From positions 124,001 to 188,000 of the forward strand of contig NZ_RAQQ01000003.1 of NCBI RefSeq assembly GCF_003610785.1: a DNA stretch of 64,000 nt, in the 5' to 3' direction. Positions within the stretch are counted from its first letter, which is position 1, and each line of letters starts with the position of its first letter. Below, in pieces: positions 8,663 through 15,976 of this stretch. Both the position numbers and the translations under genes were made by a program. The notes under the pieces were generated by a model. It did no database searches. It saw nothing but the letters and a program-made list of their open reading frames with translations, and had not been told where the DNA came from. Origin of the DNA: Micromonospora globbae (GTDB taxonomy: Bacteria; Actinomycetota; Actinomycetes; Mycobacteriales; Micromonosporaceae).

Positions 8663-8824
8663 GTCGTCCTGCCACCACCGCGACCGCGGTCGGTCCCGGG
8701 CGCGACCGCGGCCGCGGCCGGTTCCGGGTGGCGTCACCGGCCGGGTGCCGCCGTGAACCCGAGCGGGGCCGCACCGTCCGGTGGGGACGGTCGCCCCGGC
8801 CGGCAGGTTCGGGTCCCGCCGGCC

Positions 8825-8897
8825 GCCGTGGGGCCGCTGCGCGGTGCGCTCCCGCCCGGGTCGCGCCGGGCGCCGTGGGGCCGCTGCGCGGTGCGCT
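8825..8897. repeat. 26-bp direct repeat, two copies
   Basis: The 26-mer beginning GCCGTGGGGCCGCTGCGC occurs at 8825-8850 and again at 8872-8897. It lies in the 377-bp gene-free stretch between the small gene and the 3' end of the Crp-type gene, which otherwise holds only the terminator and the 25-bp repeats. Confidence 0.8.
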
Positions 8898-8917
8898 GCC
8901 CCGGCCCGACGGCCCGG

Positions 8918-9017
8918 CGTCAGCGGTCCTTCGTGCCCGCCCGCTCAGCGGTCGTTCATGCCGGCACGCTCAGCGGTCGTTCGTGCCGGCGCGCTCAGCG
9001 GTCGTTCATGCCGGCGC
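8918..9017. repeat. 25-bp tandem repeat overlapping the 3' end of the Crp-type gene
   Basis: Three head-to-tail copies of a 25-mer (GCTCAGCGGTCGTTCATGCC plus five bases) occupy 8943-8967, 8968-8992 and 8993-9017, with a decayed fourth at about 8918-8942. The last copy is the 3' terminus of the Crp-type gene. On the minus strand each intact unit repeats its final codons and stop, so sliding in this array would re-create the same C-terminus. Confidence 0.85.
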
Positions 9018-9687
9018 GGCGGCGCAGCGCCGCCACGTCGGTCACCACGATGCGACGCCCCTCCGTGCGCAGCCAGCCCCGGTTGGCGAACGACCCGATC
9101 GCCTGGTTGACGCTCTGCCGGGAACCACCGGCCATCTCCGCCAACTGGCTCTGGTTGAGTTCGATGGTGATCATCGGGGCCTGGCTCTCGCCGGCGAGCC
9201 GGACCAGGGTCTTGGCGACCCGGCCGGGCAGGTCGAGGAAGACGTGGTCGGCGTTCTGCTCGGTGAGGCGGCGGATCAGCGCACCGAGCGAGCGCATCAC
9301 CGCGTCGAGGATGCGCGGGTTGGAGTGCACCAGCTCCATGAAGGCGCCGCGGGACAGCGCGAGGGCGCTGCAGTCCTCGATCGCCTCGGCCGACGCCGAA
9401 CGGGTGGAGGCGTCCAGCAGGGAGACCTCACCGAGCACGTCCGGCGGGCGGATCACCGACAGCACGGCGCGCTCTCCGGTCGGTGAGGTGCGGAAGACCG
9501 CCACGGCCCCGCGCCGCAGCACGATGAGCGACTCGCCCGGGTCGTTCTCCACGAAGAGCAACTGGCCCTTGCGGTACGTACGCGGCACGGCGGCGGCGAT
9601 CACACGCTGCCGCACCTCCGGTTCGAGCCCGGCGAACATCTCCACACCCGTGAGCGCGTCACCCGGCTCCGGCAGGCGAACCTCCAC
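8995..9687 (-). CDS. Crp/Fnr-family transcriptional regulator
   Basis: 230 residues with the Crp/Fnr layout: an N-terminal cyclic-nucleotide-binding beta barrel (RKGQLLFVENDPGESL, then PPDVLGEVSLLDASTRSASA as phosphate-binding cassette), a long dimer helix (around residues 125-150) and a winged helix with recognition helix SQLAEMAGGSRQSVNQAI (about 178-195). This matches actinobacterial Crp proteins that bind cAMP. With a class III cyclase gene one locus away, cAMP signalling is plausible but unproven. The GTG start is preceded by GGGGAGGGG. The gene diverges from the RNase AS gene across about 280 bp without other genes. Confidence 0.93.
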   Translation of the reverse strand: MEVRLPEPGDALTGVEMFAGLEPEVRQRVIAAAVPRTYRKGQLLFVENDPGESLIVLRRGAVAVFRTSPTGERAVLSVIRPPDVLGEVSLLDASTRSASAEAIEDCSALALSRGAFMELVHSNPRILDAVMRSLGALIRRLTEQNADHVFLDLPGRVAKTLVRLAGESQAPMITIELNQSQLAEMAGGSRQSVNQAIGSFANRGWLRTEGRRIVVTDVAALRRRAGMNDR

Positions 9688-9966
9688 GGCCCAACCCCTC
9701 CCCGGTCAAGGACCACCAACTCGCACCGGTGAACCTGACGGGCCCCTGACGTAGGCGAACTGACAACGGTTCGGCGTCCGGTAGCGGTACACATCAGATC
9801 ATGACGGTCCTGTCGCTTGCTGTACACCCCTCAAATCACTTCCGTGACACCCCCGACCTGCGGTGACCGGCGCCGTGGCGGAGCGGTCCCGGACGGTGGG
9901 GCCGGGGGCGGTGCGGAGCCGGCCCCGGGGAGCGCGCCGGAGCGGCCGTGGGCGAGGATGACAGCG

Positions 9967-10461
9967 ATGGTCTACCGCTACTTCTACGACTGCGAGTTCA
10001 TCGAGGACGGCTTGGTCATCGACCTCGTCTCCATCGGCGTGGTGGATGAGTACGGCCGCGAGTTCTACGCGGTCTCCACCGAGTTCGACGACTCCCGGGC
10101 CGGCCCGTGGGTGCGCCGCAACGTGCTCGACAAGCTGCCCTCGCCGGCCGACCGGGCCTGGCGCTCGCGGGAGCGCATCCGCGAGGAGCTGTACGACTTC
10201 CTCGTCGAGCCGATCCGCGGCCGGAGCGAGCAGCTCGAGCTGTGGGCCTGGTACGCCGCGTACGACCACGTGGTGCTGGCGCAGCTGTGGGGAGCCATGC
10301 CGGCGCTGCCCCGGGAGATCCCGCGGTTCACCAAGGAGCTGCGGCAGCTCTGGGACGACCGGGGCCGCCCGCCGCTGCCGGAGGCCGAGGCGGCCCGGCA
10401 CGACGCCCTCGTCGACGCCCGGCACAACCTGGCCCGCTGGCGCGCCATGACGGCCCGCTGA
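9967..10461 (+). CDS. RNase AS-type 3'-5' exoribonuclease (DEDDh)
   Basis: 164 residues, the length of mycobacterial RNase AS (Rv2179c, a DEDDh exonuclease preferring adenylate-rich RNA). The first catalytic motif is visible as YFYDCEFIEDG at the N-terminus, with the later acidic and histidine residues in WAWYAAYDHVVLAQLWG and EAARHDALVDARHNLARW (H-x4-D). The ATG at 9967 follows GAGG by 9 nt and puts YRYFYD directly at the start as in the family; an ATG at 9958 is in frame. It probably acts on RNA turnover in the cytoplasm. Confidence 0.9.
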   Translation: MVYRYFYDCEFIEDGLVIDLVSIGVVDEYGREFYAVSTEFDDSRAGPWVRRNVLDKLPSPADRAWRSRERIREELYDFLVEPIRGRSEQLELWAWYAAYDHVVLAQLWGAMPALPREIPRFTKELRQLWDDRGRPPLPEAEAARHDALVDARHNLARWRAMTAR

Positions 10462-10635
10462 CCGGTCCGGCCGGCCTCGCTGTCGGGGCGCGGCCCCCGC
10501 GCCGGGGATGGATGCCTGTGCTCGGGGCTCGCCCGGCGGCGCTCGGCGGGCGACTGCCGGAAAAGAGGTGCGTTCCGCAGGTTTGACCGGTTCGGTCCAG
10601 GGCACCGCCTCGGACGGATCGCGAGGAGGAGCGCC

Positions 10636-11130
10636 ATGAGCCAGGATTCGAGCATCGCCCGCCGCCGGGTCACCGAGCTGATCCGGGAGGCGCGGGTCTG
10701 CCTGCTGACCACGATCGGTGTCGACGGCCGGCTGGTGAGCCGGCCGATGGCGCTGCAGGAGGCCGAGTTCGACGGCGACCTGTGGTTCTTCACCCACGCC
10801 GACTCCGCGAAGGTCCGGCAGATCCGGGTCAACCCGGAGGTCGGCGTCGCCTTCTCCGACGGGCGGCGCCCCACGTGGGTGTCGATCTCCGGTACCGCCA
10901 CGGAGGGTTACGACCCGCGGCGGGCGGAGCGGTGGTGGCACCCGCTCCTGGCGACCTGGTTCCCGGACGGGCCCGGCACCCCCGGTCTCACGCTGGTCAA
11001 GGTGCACGTCAGCTCGGTGGAGTACTGGGACTCGCCCGACGGCGGCGCCGTGAGCCTGCTCGGCCCCGCCCGGGCGGCGGTCACCGGTCGGCCTCCGCGG
11101 CCGGGGGAGAATCGTGAGGTCCGGTACTGA
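10636..11130 (+). CDS. pyridoxamine 5'-phosphate oxidase-fold protein (general stress type)
   Basis: 164 residues of the split-barrel flavin/F420-binding fold. The segments RVCLLTTIGVDGRLVSRPMA, DLWFFTHADSAKVRQIRVNP and WVSISGTATEGYDP are characteristic of the general-stress-protein-26-like group. It should bind FMN, F420 or a similar cofactor; the substrate is unknown. GGAGGAG lies just upstream of the ATG. It stands alone between RNase AS and the phosphofructokinase gene, each separated by more than 170 bp. Confidence 0.88.
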   Translation: MSQDSSIARRRVTELIREARVCLLTTIGVDGRLVSRPMALQEAEFDGDLWFFTHADSAKVRQIRVNPEVGVAFSDGRRPTWVSISGTATEGYDPRRAERWWHPLLATWFPDGPGTPGLTLVKVHVSSVEYWDSPDGGAVSLLGPARAAVTGRPPRPGENREVRY

Positions 11131-11250
11131 CCGCGCCCGAAACGGACAGACTGCCCGGCCCGCGGTGTCCCCGCCCCGCCGGGCGGACTACAGTGCGCAG
11201 TGACGGCCCGCCCCGGGCCGGCAACGGCGCCGATGTCTGATCGTGACACA

Positions 11251-11256
11251 TATCCT
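11251..11256 (+). promoter_or_regulatory. candidate -10 box (TATCCT) of the phosphofructokinase gene
   Basis: TATCCT lies 48 nt before the ATG and about 20 nt after the ATCGTGACAC sequence that also occurs in the plsC upstream region. No consensus -35 is present. Confidence 0.4.
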
Positions 11257-11303
11257 GGGGCTTACCGGGCTTCACCTGATTGCTCCAGGAGGATGAGCAG
11301 ATC

Positions 11304-12332
11304 ATGCGTATCGGCGTGCTCACCGGTGGCGGAGACTGCCCTGGCCTCAACGCGGTCATCCGCGCGGTGGTCCGCAAGGGCGTGGCCACGTACGGTCACG
11401 AGTTCGTGGGCTTCCAGGACGGCTGGAAGGGCCCGCTGGAGGGCCTGTCCAAGCCGCTCGGCATCGCGGAGGTCCGTGGCATCCTGCCGCGCGGCGGCAC
11501 GATTCTCGGCTCGTCCCGCACCAACCCGTTCAAGATCGAGAACGGGGTCGAGCGGATCAAGGAGAACCTCGCCGCCCAGGGCGTGGACGCGCTGATCGCG
11601 ATCGGCGGCGAGGACACCCTCGGTGTCGCCACCAAGCTGCACGAGCTGGGCGTCAACGTGGTCGGCGTCCCGAAGACCATCGACAACGACCTCGGCGCCA
11701 CCGACTACACGTTCGGGTTCGACACCGCCGTCAACATCGCCATGGAGGCGATCGACCGGCTGCACACCACCGCCGAGAGCCACCACCGCACGCTGGTCGT
11801 CGAGGTGATGGGCCGCCACGCCGGCTGGATCGCCCTGCACGCGGGCCTCGCGGGCGGCGCCAACGTCATCCTGCTGCCCGAGCGGCCGTTCGACGTCGAG
11901 CAGGTCGCCGGCTACGTGGAGAAGCGCTTCCAGCACCAGTACGCCCCCATCGTGGTGGTCGCCGAGGGCGCCCAGCCGCTGGAGGGCCAGATGGTCCTGC
12001 AGAACCAGGAGCTGGACGCGTTCGGCCACGTCCGCCTCGGCGGCATCGGCCAGTGGCTCGCCGAGCAGCTGGAGGCGAAGACCGGCAAGGAGGCCCGCAC
12101 GGTCGTGCTGGGCCACATCCAGCGCGGCGGCACGCCGACCGCCTTCGACCGGGTCCTCGCCACCCGCCTCGGCCTGCAGGCGATCGACGCCGCGCACGAG
12201 GGCGACTGGGGCAAGATGGTCGCCATGCAGAGCACGGACATCGTCCGGGTTCCGCTGGCCGAGGCCACCCGGGAGCTCAAGACCGTGCCGCTGGAGCGGT
12301 ACGCCGAGGCCGAGGTCTTCTTCGGCAGCTGA
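11304..12332 (+). CDS. pfp: 6-phosphofructokinase, PPi-type signature
   Basis: 342 residues, the PFK group III size. Phosphorylates fructose-6-phosphate in glycolysis, probably reversibly with pyrophosphate. The phosphoryl-donor residues are those of PPi enzymes: GGED instead of GGDG (IAIGGEDTLG) and PKTIDND instead of PGTIDND. Substrate motifs VEVMGRHAGWIA and LGHIQRGGTPTAFDR are intact. From memory it closely matches the PPi-PFK of Amycolatopsis methanolica. AGGAGG precedes the ATG by 11 nt; an earlier in-frame TTG lies before this site and is rejected. A hairpin follows the stop. Confidence 0.93.
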   Translation: MRIGVLTGGGDCPGLNAVIRAVVRKGVATYGHEFVGFQDGWKGPLEGLSKPLGIAEVRGILPRGGTILGSSRTNPFKIENGVERIKENLAAQGVDALIAIGGEDTLGVATKLHELGVNVVGVPKTIDNDLGATDYTFGFDTAVNIAMEAIDRLHTTAESHHRTLVVEVMGRHAGWIALHAGLAGGANVILLPERPFDVEQVAGYVEKRFQHQYAPIVVVAEGAQPLEGQMVLQNQELDAFGHVRLGGIGQWLAEQLEAKTGKEARTVVLGHIQRGGTPTAFDRVLATRLGLQAIDAAHEGDWGKMVAMQSTDIVRVPLAEATRELKTVPLERYAEAEVFFGS

Positions 12333-12343
12333 TCGACCACCAC

Positions 12344-12379
12344 GGCGTCGCGGCCGGCCACCCGGCGGGCCGCGACGCC
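12344..12379 (+). terminator. hairpin between phosphofructokinase and proC
   Basis: GGCGTCGCGGCC (12344-12355) pairs with GGCCGCGACGCC (12368-12379) around a 12-nt loop, twelve bases after the stop. No T-run. It probably separates the two transcripts. Confidence 0.65.
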
Positions 12380-12407
12380 GGCGGGCGAGAAGGGGGTACG
12401 GCGGGGA

Positions 12408-13226
12408 ATGGCAGCCCGGGTGCACACCGTCGCGGTGATCGGCGCCGGCAAGATCGGTGAGCTGATGCTCTCCGGCCTGCTGCGCTCCGGCTGGCCGGCC
12501 GACCGCCTGCTGGCCACCGCCCGCCGTCCCGCCCGCGCGGAGGAACTGGCCACCCGCTACGGGGTACGGGTGGTGGACAACCTCGTGGCGGTGGACGAGG
12601 CCGAGGTGCTGGCCATCGCCGTCAAGCCCCAGGACGCCGCCGCCCTGCTGGAGGAGATCGGGCCCAAGGTGCCGGCCGACAAGCTGGTGATCTCGCTCTG
12701 CGCCGGCCTGCCCACCACGTTCTTCAACCGCCGGCTGCCCGAGGGCACCCCGGTGGTGCGGGTCATGACCAACACCCCGGCCCTGGTCGACGAGGCGATG
12801 ACCGCCATCTCGGCCGGCGCGCACGCGACCGGTGCGCACCTGGCGCTCGCCGAGGAGATGTTCAAGCCGCTCGGCGCCACCATCCGGGTGCCCGAGTCGC
12901 AGCAGGACGCCGTCACCGCCCTCTCCGGCTCCGGCCCGGCGTACTTCTACCTGCTGGTCGAGGCGATGATCGACGCCGGCATCCTGCTCGGGCTGCCGCG
13001 GCAGGTGGCCCACGAGCTGATCGTGCAGACGGCCATCGGCTCGGCCGTCATGCTGCGCGACTCCGGCGAGCACCCGGTGAAGCTGCGCGAGGCGGTCACC
13101 TCGCCGGCCGGCACGACCATCTCCGCCGTACGCGAGCTGGAGAAGCACGGCGTACGGGCGGCGCTGCTCGCGGCGCTGGAGGCCGCCCGGGACCGCGCCC
13201 GCGAGCTGGCCTCCCAGAACGACTGA
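12408..13226 (+). CDS. proC: pyrroline-5-carboxylate reductase
   Basis: Reduces pyrroline-5-carboxylate to proline with NAD(P)H, the last step of proline synthesis. 272 residues. The N-terminal Rossmann motif VAVIGAGKIGELMLSGLL, the central segment VRVMTNTPALVDEAMTAIS and the C-terminal P5CR signature region (VTALSGSGPAYFYLLVEAM and LREAVTSPAGTTISAVRELE) are all present. The ATG follows GGGG-rich sequence (GGCGGGGA). The gene ends facing a palindromic repeat and a converging flavoprotein gene. Confidence 0.95.
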   Translation: MAARVHTVAVIGAGKIGELMLSGLLRSGWPADRLLATARRPARAEELATRYGVRVVDNLVAVDEAEVLAIAVKPQDAAALLEEIGPKVPADKLVISLCAGLPTTFFNRRLPEGTPVVRVMTNTPALVDEAMTAISAGAHATGAHLALAEEMFKPLGATIRVPESQQDAVTALSGSGPAYFYLLVEAMIDAGILLGLPRQVAHELIVQTAIGSAVMLRDSGEHPVKLREAVTSPAGTTISAVRELEKHGVRAALLAALEAARDRARELASQND

Positions 13227-13257
13227 GCCACCCACCGGCGGGCCGGCCGGCTTCCAT

Positions 13258-13330
13258 GATCACGCTCGATCCTGGATGCAGTGGCCTCGGCGGCGCTTCG
13301 ACACCACTACATCCGGGATCGAGCACGATC
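13258..13330. repeat. intergenic palindrome, GATCACGCTCGATCC variant
   Basis: Arms 13258-13284 and 13304-13330 (27 bp each) are complementary at 23 of 27 positions, with a 19-nt centre. It sits between converging proC and the flavoprotein gene, and its outer CATGATCA resembles the ends of the GATCATGAGGTT copies. Treated as a diverged member of the palindrome family. Confidence 0.7.
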
Positions 13331-13349
13331 TCGTGCGCACCCCCGGCTC

Positions 13350-13931
13350 TCAGCCGGACTGGGTCACCAGCTCGTCGTCGCGGGACCGGTCGGCGGTGGG
13401 TTGCGCGGGGACGCGGGCGAACCGCGTCCAGGCCGCGACGACCTGCGCGGCGGCCTGCCACGGCACCCGGTCACCCTCGTCGGCGGGCCGGGTGACGGTC
13501 ACGCCCCAGTGCCGCAGGCGGTCCAGGCTCTCCCGGAAGGCCGGGTGCCGGGCCAGGCCGGGGTCGGGTGCGGGTACGACGACCACCGGCAGGCCGATGC
13601 CCGTCGCCTCGTTGAGCAGGCGCAGGGCGAGGTTGTCGTTGAGGCCGTACGCCCATTTGTTGACCAGGTCGAAGCTGGCCGGCGCGACGGCGAAGGCGTC
13701 GGCCGGCGGCAGCGGGTCGAGCGCCTCCGTGCCGTCGTCCTCCCGCACGGGGTGGTGGGTGAGGTCGGCGAGGCGCGTACGGCCCGCCGCGTCGAGCGCG
13801 TCGGGCGTGCTGACGACGTGGACCTCCCAGGTCAGCTCCTGGCAGGCCGCGATGAACGGTGCGAGTTCGGAGGTCGGTTCGGTGTCGCAGACGACGAGGT
13901 GGAGGACCGGAGATCGGGATGTTCCGGGCAT
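13350..13931 (-). CDS. flavoprotein (PF02441-like)
   Basis: 193 residues from the ATG with AGGAG six bases upstream (the frame extends 48 nt further, without a site). The sequence begins with a Rossmann-like strand HLVVCDTEPTSE. It continues with EVHVVSTPDALDAAG and ADAFAVAPASFDLVNKWAYG, the last typical of the FMN-binding flavoprotein fold of phosphopantothenoylcysteine decarboxylase-like proteins (APAS-F-x-x-x-N-K-W). GLPVVVVPAPDP follows. The reaction is unknown; coenzyme A or cofactor decarboxylation is possible but not shown. Confidence 0.8.
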   Translation of the reverse strand: MPGTSRSPVLHLVVCDTEPTSELAPFIAACQELTWEVHVVSTPDALDAAGRTRLADLTHHPVREDDGTEALDPLPPADAFAVAPASFDLVNKWAYGLNDNLALRLLNEATGIGLPVVVVPAPDPGLARHPAFRESLDRLRHWGVTVTRPADEGDRVPWQAAAQVVAAWTRFARVPAQPTADRSRDDELVTQSG

Positions 13932-14066
13932 GACGGCTCCTATCGAAGGTTCCGCAGCCGAGACTATCGATCCGTCCACCGACGCGAGCCGTTTTCCGGT
14001 CCATCGACCGGACCGGCGGCCGACCTCGCCCGTCGGCTGAGCGGCGGGTCAGCCGAACGCGGGAGC

Positions 14067-14110
14067 GGAGGGGCCCCCGACCGACGTCGAGCGTCGACAG
14101 TGACCCCTCC
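14067..14110 (-). terminator. hairpin downstream of namZ
   Basis: GGAGGGG (14067-14073) pairs with CCCCTCC (14104-14110), with GACG/CGTC pairing inside. It ends nine bases beyond the stop of the leftward gene. Moderate support only, because the loop is long. Confidence 0.5.
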
Positions 14111-14118
14111 GTCCGTCC

Positions 14119-15411
14119 CTAGTAGAGCAGGTACGGCCGGCGCCGCCGCTCGAACGCCGCCAGCTCGTCGGCCCAGGCGCCGACCACGTCGTCCACGTCG
14201 GCCCCGGCGTCGATCATCGTGCGCAGGCGGGGCGAGCCGCTGAGCTTGTCCACCCAGTACGGTCGCGCGGCGTCCCACGAGTCCTGCCGCCAGGCGAACG
14301 CCGGGTACTTCCGCGCCTCGACCAGCATGGCGACCGCCGTCCGGATCGGGTCGTACGCGGCCCGGTCGACCACCTTCACCTCGACGCCGGCACAGAGCTT
14401 GTTCAGCAGCGCGGGCTTCTGCCCGGCCGACGTCGGCGTGAAGTACGCCTCGCGGAACTCGACGCCCGGCAGCTCGCGGGCGTTGAGCCGGTCGCACCAG
14501 TGGTAGTCGAAGTCGTCGGCCAGGCCGCCGATCAGCTCGAACGGCCGGCAGGTGCCCCGACCCTCCGTGATCGAGGCGACCCCCTCGAACAGGCCGGTGC
14601 CCGGGTAGACGAGGGCGGTGTCCGGCGTGGGCATGTTGGGGCTCGGCATCACCCACGGCAGGTCGGTGTCCGCGGCCAGCGCCGTGCGCTTCCAGTGCCG
14701 GCACGCGACGACGTGCAGGTCGACGGAGCGGCCCGCCTCGGCGGGCAGGAACTCCGCGTTGAAGAACCGGGCCAGCTCGCCGACGGTCATCCCGTGCTGC
14801 TGGACGATCTCCTTGAGACCGACCCCGGAGGTGTACGCGGGGGTCATCATCGGGCCGCGCGCCGTCCCGCCGATCGGGTTCGGCCGGTCCAGCACCACGT
14901 ACCGCTTGCCGGTCCGCGCGGCGGCGGCCATCGAGGTGTACATCGTCCAGATGTACGTGTAGAAGCGGGCGCCCACGTCCTGGATGTCGAAGACCACCGT
15001 GTCGACGCCGGCCTCGGCGTACATGCTCTCCCACTTCGCCTGGGAGGCGCCGTACGCGTCGTAGACGGTGATGCCCGTGCGGGCGTCGATCCCGGTGCCC
15101 TCGCTGCCCCCGGCCTGCGCGGAGCCGCGGAAGCCGTGCTCGGGGCCGAACGCCGCGGCGATGCGGACCGCGCCCGAGGCGTGCATGAGGTCGACCAGGT
15201 GCCGGTACGCCGAGTCGACGCCGGTCGGGTTGGAGATCACGCCAACCCGCTGCCCGGAGAGTTCCGCGAAGCGGGACCGGACCAGAACGTCGAGGCCGGT
15301 CTGCACGCGCCGGATGCCGGGCGCCGCCGCGCCGGGCGATCCGGGCGCCGCCGCGGCCACCGCTCCCGCGGTCACCGCACCCGCGCTGGCCAGGAATCGT
15401 CTGCGTTCCAC
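14119..15411 (-). CDS. namZ: exo-beta-N-acetylmuramidase NamZ (DUF1343, GH171)
   Basis: 430 residues. DUF1343 proteins include Bacillus NamZ, which removes terminal MurNAc from peptidoglycan fragments during wall recovery. The N-terminus MERRRFLASAGAVTAGAVAA has a twin-arginine-like signal with an Ala-rich core, so export is expected. Family blocks visible: GVISNPTGVD, AAFGPEHGFRG, VVFDIQDVGARFYTYIWTMY, VLDRPNPIGG and LPWVMPSPNMPTPDTALVYP. GGGAGG precedes the GTG. Two copies of TTAGCTACAT lie upstream. No other muropeptide-salvage gene is adjacent. Confidence 0.9.
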   Translation of the reverse strand: MERRRFLASAGAVTAGAVAAAAPGSPGAAAPGIRRVQTGLDVLVRSRFAELSGQRVGVISNPTGVDSAYRHLVDLMHASGAVRIAAAFGPEHGFRGSAQAGGSEGTGIDARTGITVYDAYGASQAKWESMYAEAGVDTVVFDIQDVGARFYTYIWTMYTSMAAAARTGKRYVVLDRPNPIGGTARGPMMTPAYTSGVGLKEIVQQHGMTVGELARFFNAEFLPAEAGRSVDLHVVACRHWKRTALAADTDLPWVMPSPNMPTPDTALVYPGTGLFEGVASITEGRGTCRPFELIGGLADDFDYHWCDRLNARELPGVEFREAYFTPTSAGQKPALLNKLCAGVEVKVVDRAAYDPIRTAVAMLVEARKYPAFAWRQDSWDAARPYWVDKLSGSPRLRTMIDAGADVDDVVGAWADELAAFERRRRPYLLY

Positions 15412-15440
15412 GGTCCACCTCCCGTCGGTTGCGTCGAAAC

Positions 15441-15482
15441 TTAGCTACATCTCAATGCCCCGTCAAGGAAGGTTAGCTACAT
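15441..15482. promoter_or_regulatory. paired TTAGCTACAT direct repeats upstream of namZ
   Basis: TTAGCTACAT occurs at 15441-15450 and 15473-15482, 32 bp apart (about three helical turns), 30 bp upstream of the namZ start. The two A/T-rich ten-mers stand out in very GC-rich flanks. They could be half-sites for a regulator of namZ. Confidence 0.45.
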
Positions 15483-15523
15483 GACGGGCCGGCGGGGCGG
15501 TCCCGCGGCGGCCCCGGAGCGGC

Positions 15524-15611
15524 GCCCGTCGGCGGGCCGCAGTGGTGCCCGTCGGCGGCCGGGCGGTGCCCGTCGGCGGGCCGCAGCGGCGCCCGTCGGC
15601 GGCCCGGAGCG
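15524..15611. repeat. 44-bp tandem duplication containing GCCCGTCGGCGG
   Basis: GCCCGTCGGCGG starts at 15524, 15547, 15568 and 15591. The spacing 23/21/23 shows two adjacent 44-bp units. The repeat lies just upstream of the DUF2203 gene and has no coding support of its own. Confidence 0.75.
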
Positions 15612-15613
15612 GC

Positions 15614-15619
15614 CATACT
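15614..15619 (+). promoter_or_regulatory. candidate leaderless -10 box (CATACT) of the DUF2203 gene
   Basis: CATACT ends 6 nt before the GTG and no Shine-Dalgarno is present. The spacing is that expected if transcription starts at the GTG itself. Confidence 0.45.
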
Positions 15620-15625
15620 GGCCGC

Positions 15626-15976
15626 GTGTTCACTCTCGCCCAGGCCCGGCACCTGATGGCCACCCTGCGCCCGCGCGTCGACGAGCTGATCCGGCTCCGC
15701 GCCGACCTGGCCGAGCTGCGCGCCGACCTGGCCGGACCGGGTGTCAGCCCGTTGGGCGGCCGGGCCGAGGTCAAGGCGCTGGAGGCCCGGCTGCACGCCG
15801 TGATCGAGGACCTGCACCAGGTGGACGTCCAGGTCAAGGGCATCGCCCCCGTACTGCTCGACTTCCCCGGAGAGCGCGACGGCCGGCCCGTGCTCTGGTG
15901 CTGGCTGGAAGGGGACACCGACGTGGGCTGGTACCACCGCGTCGAGTGCGGTTTCGCCGGCCGCCGCCCGGTGTGA
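15626..15976 (+). CDS. DUF2203 domain protein
   Basis: 116 residues. It starts FTLAQARHLMATLRPRVDELI, a helical coiled-coil-like segment, continues with a second helix (KALEARLHAVIEDLHQVD) and ends with the conserved DUF2203 block of VLLDFPGERDGRPVLWCW, DTDVGWYHRVECGFAGRRP. No enzymatic function is known for the family. It overlaps the next gene by GTGA, so the two are translationally coupled. Confidence 0.88.
   Translation: MFTLAQARHLMATLRPRVDELIRLRADLAELRADLAGPGVSPLGGRAEVKALEARLHAVIEDLHQVDVQVKGIAPVLLDFPGERDGRPVLWCWLEGDTDVGWYHRVECGFAGRRPV

Noticed and set aside
9817..9966. Longer N-terminus for the RNase AS gene
   Set aside because: The extension is Gly/Pro/Arg-rich, and the family begins directly at the YFYDxEF motif.
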